DNA of 64,000 nt, from contig CAZHER010000004.1 in NCBI GenBank assembly GCA_964532005.1, positions 22,553 to 86,552 on the forward strand, in the 5' to 3' direction. Position numbers and translations under genes: made by a program. This document shows, piece after piece, positions 35,835 to 43,464 of the stretch (positions are counted from its first letter, which is position 1; each line of letters begins with the position of its first letter). Under the pieces are notes generated by a model. That model saw only the letters and a list, made by a program, of their open reading frames with translations, ran no database searches and was not told the DNA's origin. Source of the stretch: CAYQEU01 sp964532005 (lineage in GTDB: Bacteria; Patescibacteriota; Doudnabacteria; UBA920).

Positions 35835-36438
35835 TGTTTCCCAACACCAAACCAAGGGTGATTAGCGTATTAAGAACATTCTTCACTCCTGTAACGTTGA
35901 TCGCTTTACCACCTTTCCTACTAAAGTGCTCACAAACGTGAGGCGAGTCATCTATAAGAGTGGCTTCGGAGAATTTCAGACCTTTCTGATGTGCCATGTC
36001 TTCATAAAAATTAGATTCTAGTTTTAGGTAACCGAGTTGATAGGAATTATGTATTTCGTCAAAGACTTCGGTCAGCACTTTGTTCGCCGGCAGGGTAAAT
36101 CTATCAAAGCTGTCCATATTGTCAGTTCTGAGTATTAAATAGTATTGTTCTTTAAGCTTCTTCAGTTGCGCTATTAATTTTTCGGATATCTGAAAATTAG
36201 TGCAACCCTGCTTAAATAATTCAAACGTATCTATGTAGGGTAGTGATAGCTCTTCACATATTATCCGATGAATCTCTTCCGACGAGTATTTCCCTCTCAT
36301 CCATTCTTTGACTAACTCCTTATTCTCTTTGAAAACAAAATTCGACACATTGTTGTATGCATCCGGATGTAGTTCCGACCAGAATTTTCCATAGGACAGA
36401 ACTCCATCAAAATCAATGAATAGTAAATTTCTCTTCAT
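35830..36438 (-). CDS. HAD-like hydrolase
   Basis: 202 aa. The HAD motif I IDFDGVLSYG with both catalytic Asp, a motif II Thr in ILRTDNMD, and motif IV LIDDSPHVCEHF are present; a helical cap (about 20-90) separates them. Likely a phosphatase on a small metabolite; the substrate is unknown. The gene sits between two 35-bp direct repeats that carry a plus-strand promoter, and is AT-richer than the NYN genes next to it. It looks like a later insertion. Confidence 0.8.
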   Translation of the reverse strand: MKRNLLFIDFDGVLSYGKFWSELHPDAYNNVSNFVFKENKELVKEWMRGKYSSEEIHRIICEELSLPYIDTFELFKQGCTNFQISEKLIAQLKKLKEQYYLILRTDNMDSFDRFTLPANKVLTEVFDEIHNSYQLGYLKLESNFYEDMAHQKGLKFSEATLIDDSPHVCEHFSRKGGKAINVTGVKNVLNTLITLGLVLGNS

Positions 36439-36485
36439 GTAATTCTATTTATTACTTAATGATAAGCTATGGGGGAATATGCCGC

Positions 36486-36520
36486 AATTGACCTAAACTA
36501 TTGAAAATGGTATAGTTAGC
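36486..36520 (+). promoter_or_regulatory. 35-bp direct repeat, right copy, acting as promoter
   Basis: TTGACC (36488-36493), a 17-bp spacer and TATAGT (36511-36516), start near 36523. It drives the gene at 36608 through a leader of about 85 nt that includes a hairpin (CTCGCG with CGCGGG). Confidence 0.8.
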
Positions 36521-36607
36521 GATTCAGGCACACCTCGTTTTAGCTTGTATCTCGCGCAGAAGGGGACGCGGGATGTAAGTCCGCAAATTCATTTCATAGG
36601 AGGAGGT

Positions 36608-36913
36608 ATGAGTGAGCAGAATATTGGGTTCACCGTTGAGGAGGCAAAAAGTAAAATTGGTCAAGTGGTTTATCTGAAGTCTAGTTGGTTTAGCAAACCA
36701 GCTTGCTGGAGAGGGAAGGTCATAGAATGGAGAGGAGCTGCAAATCCTTTTGGTGGTGCTTCTAAAATCTGGCTCTACATAGAATGGGATCAACCGATTC
36801 CAAAACTAAAACCTAGATCTCATATTCCCGCTATGTGTTATGACAGTTTCGACAAACAAGAATATTACCAGCGGGTTAGTGAACAGCCAATTGATTCGGA
36901 ACGTCAGCAATGA
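36608..36913 (+). CDS. Small hypothetical protein with strong ribosome binding site
   Basis: 101 aa, soluble. Contains KIGQVVYLKSSWFSKPACW, then GKVIEWRGAANPFGGASKIW and a WDQPIPKLKP segment, suggesting an SH3-like beta barrel. No family recognised. AGGAGGAGG lies just upstream of the ATG. The stop codon lies within the stem of the terminator. Confidence 0.7.
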   Translation: MSEQNIGFTVEEAKSKIGQVVYLKSSWFSKPACWRGKVIEWRGAANPFGGASKIWLYIEWDQPIPKLKPRSHIPAMCYDSFDKQEYYQRVSEQPIDSERQQ

Positions 36914-36925
36914 CGTTTCTTTTTT
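36899..36925 (+). terminator. Intrinsic terminator
   Basis: 8-bp stem GAACGTCA/TGACGTTT (one G-U) with a GCAA loop and TTTTTT at 36920-36925. Confidence 0.85.
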
Positions 36926-37037
36926 ATTTCTAAAAACCTGTCGAATTATTCACCCTACCGCAGCAAAATAGATCCAGCTAAGCTAGAAGTGCTGATCGAT
37001 CAAGCAAGCAGAACAATTAAATAACAAGGGAACGCGT

Positions 37038-37208
37038 ATGAAGATCAAAGACTACGGCACTGGCGTCTTCGTGGACTGCTACAATTGTAGCTTCAGCATC
37101 CTCATTGGCCATGAATGCAGGGATCACCCGGTTATTCCGAAGAATCCTGCCTTCGTTCAGCCAAAGAAGAAGAAGCCGCGCCCGAAGGGTGATGAGCGTC
37201 TAGACTAA
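37038..37208 (+). CDS. Tiny Cys/His-rich basic protein
   Basis: 56 aa, MKIKDYGTGVFVDCYNCSF with a likely zinc site (C-x2-C, then H-x-C-x3-H) and a basic tail PKKKKPRPKG. GC-rich third positions (GGC, GTC, TTC, AAG) support real coding and resemble the NYN-operon genes. AAGGG lies about 9 nt upstream. A frame without ATG ending at 37024 (SKIDPAKLEVLIDQ) may be a broken gene just before it. Confidence 0.5.
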   Translation: MKIKDYGTGVFVDCYNCSFSILIGHECRDHPVIPKNPAFVQPKKKKPRPKGDERLD

Positions 37209-37284
37209 ATGACGCCCGTGGTTCCCCGTAGTTGCTACCAAGTGGAAATACCCCGATGGAACATCGAACGGATTTCCGGCTCAA

Positions 37285-38013
37285 TCAAGTAAGATAAATT
37301 TGCGCAATTATTGATGCTTGTTGGGATAAACAAAAAACACCTGCAAACAGATGCTTTTTGAGTTTGGTAGCGCTACGGGGAATCGAACCCCGATTTGATG
37401 GATGAAAACCATCTGTCCTAACCATTAGACGATAGCGCCACAGTATGTACAGTTTCAATATTATAGCTAATATTGGACTTTTAATCAAGCCTACAAGTCT
37501 AACAAATAAAAAATGCGCGATAGCCGTGGGAGACGGTATCGCGCGGGGTCTGGTTGCGCCGCAGGGCGGCAGAATGTTGTAGAAGTTGTCCCTCAGAAAA
37601 CCCATGTTGAATTTGGGTTCGTAGTTCTTCGGGAAAAACTTCAACGCAATGTAGGCAATGCGGGTGGCATCTGCCAGTATATAGCAGTCTGTGGTGTCTG
37701 CGGGGTATGCCAAGCGGACACCAAGGTGTTCAATTTTGATCACTGGAAACCCGCCCTCTTGGAGTAAGGTCGCCAGCTTTTTGCTGCCCGCCAGCTTTTT
37801 GCCAAGTTCTATTTCGACCAGAATTTGTCGGTCTTTGTTTTCACAACCGTCGCACGATTGCTCGACCACCGTATAGTCAAAATAGATTGTTGGCGGCGGA
37901 GCCGGACTTGGCGTTGGGGTCGGTTCAGAGTTCTGTGCCAGAGTCTGACTTGCAGAACTGAACAATCCTCCCATGGCAATGAAAAATATTGCCATAACTA
38001 ACATTTTCTTCAT
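37285..38013 (-). CDS. Secreted Cys-containing protein with unclear 3' end
   Basis: The N-terminus is a good signal peptide (MKKMLVMAIFFIAMGGLF...TLAQ), followed by a Pro/Thr linker and a mature domain with CDGCENKDRQILVEIELG, TDCYILAD and NILPPCG. AGAGGG precedes the ATG. The frame stays open through a terminator-like hairpin (37507-37544), a tRNA promoter and tRNA-Glu before stopping at 37285. Genuine coding probably ends near residue 155-165, so the last 75 or so residues are doubtful. Either the native stop was lost or the transcript ends without one. No family recognised. Confidence 0.55.
   Translation of the reverse strand: MKKMLVMAIFFIAMGGLFSSASQTLAQNSEPTPTPSPAPPPTIYFDYTVVEQSCDGCENKDRQILVEIELGKKLAGSKKLATLLQEGGFPVIKIEHLGVRLAYPADTTDCYILADATRIAYIALKFFPKNYEPKFNMGFLRDNFYNILPPCGATRPRAIPSPTAIAHFLFVRLVGLIKSPILAIILKLYILWRYRLMVRTDGFHPSNRGSIPRSATKLKKHLFAGVFCLSQQASIIAQIYLT
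37365..37439 (-). tRNA. tRNA-Glu (anticodon TTC)
   Basis: Cloverleaf read on the minus strand: acceptor GGCGCTA with TAGCGCT (first pair G-U), D-loop region GTCTAATGGTTAGGAC, anticodon stem GATGG/CCATC with loop TTTTCAT, T-arm GGGGTTCGATTCCCC, discriminator A and an encoded CCA. Confidence 0.96.
37460..37488 (-). promoter_or_regulatory. Promoter of tRNA-Glu
   Basis: Minus-strand TTGATT (37488-37483), a 17-bp spacer and TATAAT (37465-37460), about 14 nt upstream of the tRNA after the predicted start. Confidence 0.8.
37507..37544 (-). terminator. Intrinsic terminator within an open reading frame
   Basis: Stem GCGCGATA plus CCG paired with CGG plus TATCGCGC (one bulged base), followed on the minus strand by ATTTTTTA. 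It lies downstream of the secreted-protein gene, but no stop codon precedes it in that gene's frame. Confidence 0.75.
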
Positions 38014-38138
38014 AATACCCTCTTTTGCCCTTTGAATTTATTTCCTCACAAGCAGGAAACATAGGGCTGTGATGATGTAATAAGACCATAAAATATTATT
38101 TTTGTCAATAGGTATAGCGTTCAACAATCACAAAAAGA

Positions 38139-38174
38139 AAAAGCCGATACCGTTGAGGTTCGATATCGGCTTTT
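38139..38174. terminator. Intrinsic terminator
   Basis: 11-bp perfect stem AAAAGCCGATA/TATCGGCTTTT, extended inward by CG pairs. On the minus strand it ends the gene at 38248-38523 and continues in a T-rich run. The surrounding 38014-38247 region holds nothing else I can assign. Confidence 0.85.
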
Positions 38175-38247
38175 CTGTTTGAGAAAGAAGTTATGCTAGA
38201 AGTAGCAGAGCGTTTTTATAGTTGTGCGGCACAACATTCTTTTTCGC

Positions 38248-38523
38248 TCAGAGCAACTTATGCTCAACTCCTGATCTCAATTTCATCGCTCCCCATATTG
38301 CAGCAGAAAAAACCACTGACATTATTGGTACGATAGATATCGCTTCTTGGTTGTTAACAAGTTCTCCAGCTTGCATTCCCAGAACCAACATACCCATGAG
38401 CTTTGGGTAGTGCCCTTTACGCGACACTATTGTATGGATCCGGGAAGTGCGCGGAGTGTGCTTCAGAGCTGTTGCCAGCGAAGCATATCCTGCAACACCA
38501 AGGATCAGGAGTGCTAATAGCAT
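38248..38523 (-). CDS. Small membrane protein with structured leader
   Basis: 91 aa from the ATG at 38523, chosen because GGAAAGGAG lies 6 nt upstream. A first helix (MLLALLILGVAGYASLATAL), a basic loop, then two more hydrophobic segments (LMGMLVLGMQAG and SIVPIMSVVFSAAIWGAM). No family recognised. The 112-nt leader contains hairpins (AGCTGG/CCAGCT and CCTGTGC/GCGCAGG). Its promoter overlaps that of the divergent CsoR-family regulator, suggesting joint control. Confidence 0.65.
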   Translation of the reverse strand: MLLALLILGVAGYASLATALKHTPRTSRIHTIVSRKGHYPKLMGMLVLGMQAGELVNNQEAISIVPIMSVVFSAAIWGAMKLRSGVEHKLL

Positions 38524-38641
38524 AATACTCCTTTCCGCCTGCGCATATATTGAGCACAGGCATTCCCTCATTAATGTTTTACCACCCGACCTAGCTGGAA
38601 ATCCCAGCTTGCCCTCAAGCACAACGGCCGGGTAGCCGGTA

Positions 38642-38713
38642 AGTCTAACTCTGTTCTTGACAGGTGTCAAGCAGGGGAATATGCTAAAGTGTATAGACCC
38701 CCCCTAGGGGGGT
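38642..38713. promoter_or_regulatory. Divergent promoters with overlapping palindrome and C/G-tract operator
   Basis: Plus strand: TTGACA (38657-38662), 17 bp, TATGCT (38680-38685). Minus strand: TTGACA (38670-38665), 17 bp, TAGACT (38647-38642). Both -35 boxes form the palindrome CTTGACAGGTGTCAAG. Just downstream of the plus start is ACCCCCCCTAGGGGGGT (38697-38713), a G/C-tract inverted repeat like operators of the CsoR/RcnR family, placed to repress the regulator's own operon. Confidence 0.85.
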
Positions 38714-38729
38714 ACGAAAGGAACAAAAT

Positions 38730-39044
38730 ATGCCAAGCGAAGAAGCTAAAACGCTTTTTAGTAACTCTGTGCCGCCTGCAGGTAGTCAAAAAGAAAATTT
38801 GGTTAAACGCCTACATTATGCCGAAGGGCACTTGCGTGCAGTAGCTAGTATGGTAGAAAACAATGCTTACTGTATGGATATAATTAATCAGAACCACGCA
38901 GTTATAGAAGCTTTAAAAAAAATCAACGCCCTAATTTTAGAAGGTTATTTGGGAGAATGCGCTTTTGATGCAGTAAATAGCAAAAATGCCACCAAACGTA
39001 AAAAGGCAGTTATGGAATTAGTAAATTTATATAGTAAAAAATAA
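38730..39044 (+). CDS. CsoR/FrmR/CstR-family transcriptional repressor
   Basis: 104 aa, all-helical. The family core reads RLHYAEGHLRAVASMVENN, then YCMDIINQNHAVIEALKK and ALILEGYLGECAFDAV. The first Cys (YCMDI) and last Cys (GEC) are kept. The His that binds copper between them in CsoR (HxxxC) is Tyr here (YLGEC). This argues against a copper sensor and is closer to persulfide-sensing CstR-like proteins, though that is inference. AAAGGAA lies upstream of the ATG. It heads an operon with thioredoxin reductase, fitting thiol or redox control. Confidence 0.85.
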   Translation: MPSEEAKTLFSNSVPPAGSQKENLVKRLHYAEGHLRAVASMVENNAYCMDIINQNHAVIEALKKINALILEGYLGECAFDAVNSKNATKRKKAVMELVNLYSKK

Positions 39045-39047
39045 TAT

Positions 39048-40007
39048 ATGAGTGAAGCACAGAATAAAATTTATAACACTATTATTATCGGATCGGGCCC
39101 CGCAGGTTTGACCGCTGCTTTATATGCTTCTCGTGCGGAACTCAGCCCGGTTATTATTGCTGGCAATACTCCAGGTGGTCAGTTAATGCAAACCACTGAA
39201 GTAGAAAATTTTCCTGGTTTTCCAGAAGGAATTCAGGGTCCCGAGTTAATGGATAATATGATCAAGCAAGTAAAGAGGTTTGGCACCGAGTGGGTTCAAA
39301 AAGATGTGGTCTCAGTAGACTTTTCCCAAGCCCCATTTAAGGTCAGTACCGATGACCATACTTATTTGGGGAAAACAATAATTATAGCTACCGGAGCTGA
39401 AGCTAATTGGCTAAATCTGCCCAATGAGCAAAGACTCCGCGGTAAAGGAGTTTCTGCCTGTGCGACTTGTGATGGATTTTTCTTTCGCGGCAAAGAAGTT
39501 GTAGTTATTGGCGGCGGGGACAGTGCCATGGAAGAAGCCAATTTTTTAACCAAGTTTGCAACGAAAGTTACCATTATTCACCGTAGCAATGAATTTAAAG
39601 CTTCTAAAATAATGTTTAAGCGAGCACAGGATAATCCCAAAATTGCTTTTGTCGTCAATTCAACAGTATTGGATGTTTTGGGGCAAGAAAATGTAACAGG
39701 TGTACAGATAAAAAATAATGAAACCGGAGAAATTAGCGAGATCTCATGCGGTGGGTATTTTGTTGCCATTGGCCATACCCCGGCTACAAAAGTTTTTTCC
39801 AATAGCGGAGTAGAAACAGATATTAAAGGATATGTAATCACAAAACAACATACTAGAACTAGTGTTCCTGGCATTTTTACTGCAGGCGATGTTCATGATC
39901 CTCGATACAGACAAGCAATAACAGCTGCTGGTATGGGCTGTATGGCCACATTGGATGTAGAAAAGTATTTGGCTGAACAAGAAAGTGGACAGAATGAAAA
40001 CACTTGA
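39048..40007 (+). CDS. trxB: Thioredoxin reductase
   Basis: 319 aa, normal length. FAD-binding TIIIGSGPAGLTAALYASRA, GGQLMQTTEVENFPGFP, the redox-active CATC (SACATCDGFFF), NADPH-binding VVVIGGGDSAMEEANFL and the C-terminal FAD motif GIFTAGDVHDPRYRQAITAAGMG are all present. It passes electrons from NADPH through FAD to thioredoxin. It starts 4 nt after the CsoR-family gene, so its expression is probably under that repressor. Confidence 0.96.
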   Translation: MSEAQNKIYNTIIIGSGPAGLTAALYASRAELSPVIIAGNTPGGQLMQTTEVENFPGFPEGIQGPELMDNMIKQVKRFGTEWVQKDVVSVDFSQAPFKVSTDDHTYLGKTIIIATGAEANWLNLPNEQRLRGKGVSACATCDGFFFRGKEVVVIGGGDSAMEEANFLTKFATKVTIIHRSNEFKASKIMFKRAQDNPKIAFVVNSTVLDVLGQENVTGVQIKNNETGEISEISCGGYFVAIGHTPATKVFSNSGVETDIKGYVITKQHTRTSVPGIFTAGDVHDPRYRQAITAAGMGCMATLDVEKYLAEQESGQNENT

Positions 40008-40386
40008 ATATAAAGGTTTTGTGGGCCACGGAGACGATTTTGGCAAGATTTTAGGGTTTCCTACGGCTAATTTAGACCGTCGTCAGTGGTCAAGGCAGAA
40101 GCTAAAATTGAGGCACGGTGTATATAGCGGCACCGCAATAACCCCCCCAGGACAAACTTACAGTGCAGGTATAGTAATCGGGCCAATAGACAGAACTGGA
40201 AAACCGAAAGTAGAAGCGCACTTAATTGGTTACAAAGGAAATTTGTACGGAAAGCGGCTTACAATAAACATTCAGCAATTTATTAGGCCCTATAAAAATT
40301 TTTCCGATATCAGCCAGCTGAAGGCGCAAATAGCAAAAGATATTAAACAAGTAATTAAGCTAACAAAAAATGAGCAAATTCTCTAA
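39994..40386 (+). CDS. Stand-alone riboflavin kinase domain
   Basis: 130 aa from ATG 39994 (GTG 39985 is possible). GFVGHGDDFGKILGFPTANLD is the riboflavin-kinase signature, and VEAHLIGYKGNLYGKRLTI plus FIRPYKNFSDISQLKAQIAKDI match the C-terminal half of RibF. The FAD synthetase half is missing. It should make FMN from riboflavin and ATP. It overlaps trxB by 14 nt and the transporter by 17 nt, so it is tightly coupled to a flavoenzyme operon. Confidence 0.9.
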   Translation: MKTLEYKGFVGHGDDFGKILGFPTANLDRRQWSRQKLKLRHGVYSGTAITPPGQTYSAGIVIGPIDRTGKPKVEAHLIGYKGNLYGKRLTINIQQFIRPYKNFSDISQLKAQIAKDIKQVIKLTKNEQIL

Positions 40387-41341
40387 ATTTGGACCGTACC
40401 TGGTATTTCTAGCTGCTATGCTCTGGGCTACCGACGCCCCTTTTCGTGTATTTTTAACGAAAGACCTATCCAGCAATTTCATTGTTTTTGCAGAACATTT
40501 TGTTGATATTTTAATAGCAGCTCCGATTCTGATATGGTCATGGTCAGAGTTGAAAAAGTTGAATGCAAAATCTTGGCTGGCAGTTTTGTTCATTGCTATT
40601 GGAGGTTCGGCTTTGGCAACAGTTGCATTTACCGAAGCCTTTCGTTATTTGAACCCATCAGTTGCGATTTTATTGCAGAAACTCCAGCCTTTGTTGGCAA
40701 TTTCCCTAGCCGCTGGATTACTTCGTGAACGCTTGCATCAAAAGTTTTGGCTTTGGACGGCGCTGGCTTTAGCTGGCGCATATGTAATTTCCTTTCCTCG
40801 CTTTGTTCCACAGCTGTATGTTGGCGAACAATTTAATCCAACTACAATTGGAGTGATGCTTGCTTTGTTAGCAGCTGTTTTGTGGGGAACTTCTACTGTT
40901 TTGGGTAAATATGTTTTGGGAAAAATAAGTTTTAAAGCAATGACAAGCTTGCGTTTTGTTTTTGCTTTTTTGTTTTTGGCAATTATGAACGCTTATCAAG
41001 GAGGTTTACAGCAAATCTCAAATCTTACCAGTAAGGACATATTATTCATTGCAATAATTGCAGTAACTTCGGGAATTGTATCTTTGTATATTTATTACGG
41101 CGGCTTGCAATACACCAAAGCTTCCATAGCCACCATAGCTGAGCTCGGATTTCCTCTCGCAGCAGTACTCGTTAACTATTTTTTCTTAAAAGCGACCTTA
41201 GTTCCAATGCAGATAGTGGGGATGGTGGTGTTAGTTCTGGCCATCTGGCAGTTGGGCAGAGTAAATAGGGAAGAGAGCAACGATACCGAATCATTACCAG
41301 CCATTGGTCAACAAAACAGTTCTGCTGGCACCACATTTTAA
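40370..41341 (+). CDS. EamA/DMT-family transporter
   Basis: 323 aa with about ten transmembrane helices in two homologous halves. The first half has FLAAMLWATDAPFRVFL and AFTEAFRYLNPSVAILLQKLQPL; the second has AAVLWGTSTVLGKYVLG and YYGGLQYTKASIATIAELGFPL. These are typical EamA repeats. The substrate is unknown; cotranscription with riboflavin kinase makes a flavin precursor possible but unproven. A polar tail ends the protein. Confidence 0.88.
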   Translation: MSKFSKFGPYLVFLAAMLWATDAPFRVFLTKDLSSNFIVFAEHFVDILIAAPILIWSWSELKKLNAKSWLAVLFIAIGGSALATVAFTEAFRYLNPSVAILLQKLQPLLAISLAAGLLRERLHQKFWLWTALALAGAYVISFPRFVPQLYVGEQFNPTTIGVMLALLAAVLWGTSTVLGKYVLGKISFKAMTSLRFVFAFLFLAIMNAYQGGLQQISNLTSKDILFIAIIAVTSGIVSLYIYYGGLQYTKASIATIAELGFPLAAVLVNYFFLKATLVPMQIVGMVVLVLAIWQLGRVNREESNDTESLPAIGQQNSSAGTTF

Positions 41342-41369
41342 CTTTTATTGATAATTAACATAAAACAAT

Positions 41370-42593
41370 ATGAACAATCCTTTTGAATCAGCACAAGCCC
41401 AGCTTCGTGAAGCAGAAAGTATCGCCAATTTTGATACCGATAAAATTGCCCGCTTAATGGAACCCGATCGATATACAGAAGTCAGTATTCCGGTTCGCAT
41501 GGATGACGGGTCGCAGAAAATTTTTATAGGTTTTCGCAGTCAGCATAACAACGCCCGCGGCCCGTATAAAGGTGGTATTCGCTATCACCAGCAGGTTAAT
41601 TTAGACGAAGTAAAAGCTTTAAGCTTTTGGATGTCGTTTAAAAATGCTGTAGTTAATGTACCGTTTGGCGGTGGCAAGGGTGGAATTATTGTTAATCCAA
41701 AAGAGTTATCTGAAGCAGAGCTAGAACGGCTATCTCGCGGCTACATTCAAAAAATGTATCGCCTATTTGGACCAGAATTTGATGTTCCTGCTCCAGATGT
41801 AAACACTAACGGCAAGATCATGGGTTGGTTTTTAGATGAGTTTGAAAAACTAACCGGTACCAAAGCTCCTGCAACCTTCACGGGAAAAACTTTGGAGGAT
41901 GGCGGTAGTGAAGGCCGCACAGAAGCCACAGGGTACGGCGGCGGCTACATCGTAAGAGAAGCTTTGGCAGCAGGATTAATCCCTGAGGACAAGCGGACTA
42001 TTGCAATTCAAGGTTTTGGAAACGTTGCAACTTATCTGGCAGAAAGTGTAGCAGGGCTAGGGTTTACAATTGTAGCTCTGTCAGACAGTAAAGGAGCGGT
42101 GTACAAACCAGAGGGAATTGATGTTGCACAAGCAGAAGCTCATAAAAAGTCCACCGGTGCTTTAAAAGATTTGCCCGGTACAACAAATATTACCAATGAA
42201 GAATTGTTAGAACTGGATGTTGCTGTGTTGGTCCCGGCGGCATTGGAAAATGTATTAACTGCGGAAAATGCTGAACGTATTAAAGCACATTTTATTTTGG
42301 AAATGGCCAACGGTCCCACAACACCCGAGGCTGACATTGTGTTTCATCGCAAAGGCATTCCGGTAATACCCGACATATTGGCAAATAGTGGGGGAGTTGC
42401 CACATCTTATTTTGAGTGGTACCAAAATATGCACAATGAAAAGTGGACTAAAGAAGACGTGTTGAAAAAGCTTGACGAGCTTATGGTAAAAGCATTTAAG
42501 GATGTGTCTGCTAAAAAAAGTGAGCACGGTTGTACTTATAGAAACGCAGCCTATATTGTGGCAGGACAGCGCATAATAGATGCAATGGAATAA
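41370..42593 (+). CDS. gdhA: Glutamate dehydrogenase
   Basis: 407 aa. Glu-binding GPYKGGIRYHQQVNLDEVKALSFWM and PFGGGKGGI with the catalytic-region Lys, PAPDVNTNGKIMGWFLDE, then NAD(P)-binding IAIQGFGNVATYLAE and C-terminal LANSGGVATSYFEWYQN are present. It interconverts glutamate and 2-oxoglutarate plus ammonia and could serve as an entry or exit point for nitrogen in a small metabolism. Cofactor preference cannot be judged safely. Monocistronic, with a terminator directly after the stop. Confidence 0.95.
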   Translation: MNNPFESAQAQLREAESIANFDTDKIARLMEPDRYTEVSIPVRMDDGSQKIFIGFRSQHNNARGPYKGGIRYHQQVNLDEVKALSFWMSFKNAVVNVPFGGGKGGIIVNPKELSEAELERLSRGYIQKMYRLFGPEFDVPAPDVNTNGKIMGWFLDEFEKLTGTKAPATFTGKTLEDGGSEGRTEATGYGGGYIVREALAAGLIPEDKRTIAIQGFGNVATYLAESVAGLGFTIVALSDSKGAVYKPEGIDVAQAEAHKKSTGALKDLPGTTNITNEELLELDVAVLVPAALENVLTAENAERIKAHFILEMANGPTTPEADIVFHRKGIPVIPDILANSGGVATSYFEWYQNMHNEKWTKEDVLKKLDELMVKAFKDVSAKKSEHGCTYRNAAYIVAGQRIIDAME

Positions 42594-42601
42594 AAAAACA
42601 A

Positions 42602-42626
42602 AAGCCCCCCGCAAGGAGGGCTTTTT
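42602..42626. terminator. Bidirectional intrinsic terminator
   Basis: AAAGCCCCCC/GGAGGGCTTT stem (one mismatch) with a GCAA loop and T-runs on both sides; serves gdhA and the convergent efp operon. Confidence 0.88.
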
Positions 42627-42635
42627 AAATATTGG

Positions 42636-43196
42636 CTAGGCAGTGGCACGCTCTACATATTCACCGGTATCGGTTTTGATGCGTAGTATGTCCCCAACTT
42701 TGATGAACATTGGAGCTTGGACTATCAGTCCGGTTTCCATTGTCACAGGCTTGGTAACATTACCGCCTGAGTTCCCTACAACATTTGGCGGAGCGTCTGT
42801 TACAGTTAGATCGATTTTGATAGGCAATTCAATTGAAACAGGCTTATTGTTGAAACGAAGTATTTGTACTTCAGTTCCTTCTTTAAGGAACGGCTCTTGT
42901 TCGGCAGTAATTTCCTTTGGCATATCTATGGTTTCAAAAGTCTCGTTGTTCATAAAATGAGTGCCGTCACCGTCTGCATAAAGAAAATTGGCACGTTCAC
43001 GAGTAACATCGGCTTCTTCAACCTTTTCGCCGAATTTGAACGAATATTCCATAACTTTGCCAGTTATGACATTGCGCAATTTAGCTTGCATTACCGGTTT
43101 TCTTTGGGCGGTACGCATACGATTTGACCAGATTACCTGAAAGGGCTGGTTGTTCATTAGCACTATCGCGCCCAGTTTTACGTCGTTTAGATCCAT
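42636..43196 (-). CDS. efp: Elongation factor P
   Basis: 186 aa from the ATG at 43196 (MDLNDVKLG). Three beta domains: KOW-like N-terminus, central domain from TFETIDMPKE, and C-terminal domain with GNVTKPVTMETGLIVQAPMFIKVGD and TDTGEYVERA. It relieves ribosome stalling at polyproline. By gapless alignment to E. coli at KLRN, the tip residue that is Lys34 there is Gln here (RTAQRKPV), so the usual lysylation or rhamnosylation may not apply. Last gene of the rpsF operon, 17 nt after rpsR. Confidence 0.94.
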   Translation of the reverse strand: MDLNDVKLGAIVLMNNQPFQVIWSNRMRTAQRKPVMQAKLRNVITGKVMEYSFKFGEKVEEADVTRERANFLYADGDGTHFMNNETFETIDMPKEITAEQEPFLKEGTEVQILRFNNKPVSIELPIKIDLTVTDAPPNVVGNSGGNVTKPVTMETGLIVQAPMFIKVGDILRIKTDTGEYVERATA

Positions 43197-43213
43197 ATAT
43201 TGCAAAGGTAAAA

Positions 43214-43444
43214 TTAAGGAGCGACAAATGGTAGAAGTGCCATATGGCGGGCACGCTTTAAGGCGATTGTTACCATGCGCTGGTGTTTAGGACAGCTACC
43301 GTTTTTTACTTTGGACAAGATTTTTGCGTGTGGAGACATAAATCTACGCAAGGTTTGGGTGTCTTTATAATCCACTGTTGTTATCTTGTTTGAGCAAAAG
43401 TAACAAACTTTTTTTACAACAGGTGTATTTTGCTGTGGTTTCAT
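43214..43444 (-). CDS. rpsR: 30S ribosomal protein S18
   Basis: 76 aa, normal size. CYFC...SCPKHQRM retains Cys pairs of the zinc-binding form, and DYKDTQTLRRFMSPHAKI plus KRARHMALLPFV are conserved S18 features. It binds S6 in the 30S platform. Follows ssb by 20 nt. Confidence 0.95.
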   Translation of the reverse strand: MKPQQNTPVVKKVCYFCSNKITTVDYKDTQTLRRFMSPHAKILSKVKNGSCPKHQRMVTIALKRARHMALLPFVAP

Positions 43445-43464
43445 TGTTTAGAGGGGATTAAGAA

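Noticed and set aside
37285..37500. C-terminal 75 residues of the secreted protein as genuine coding sequence
   Set aside because: This part translates a terminator, a tRNA promoter and a tRNA; I keep the open frame in the coordinates but do not believe the sequence is functional protein.
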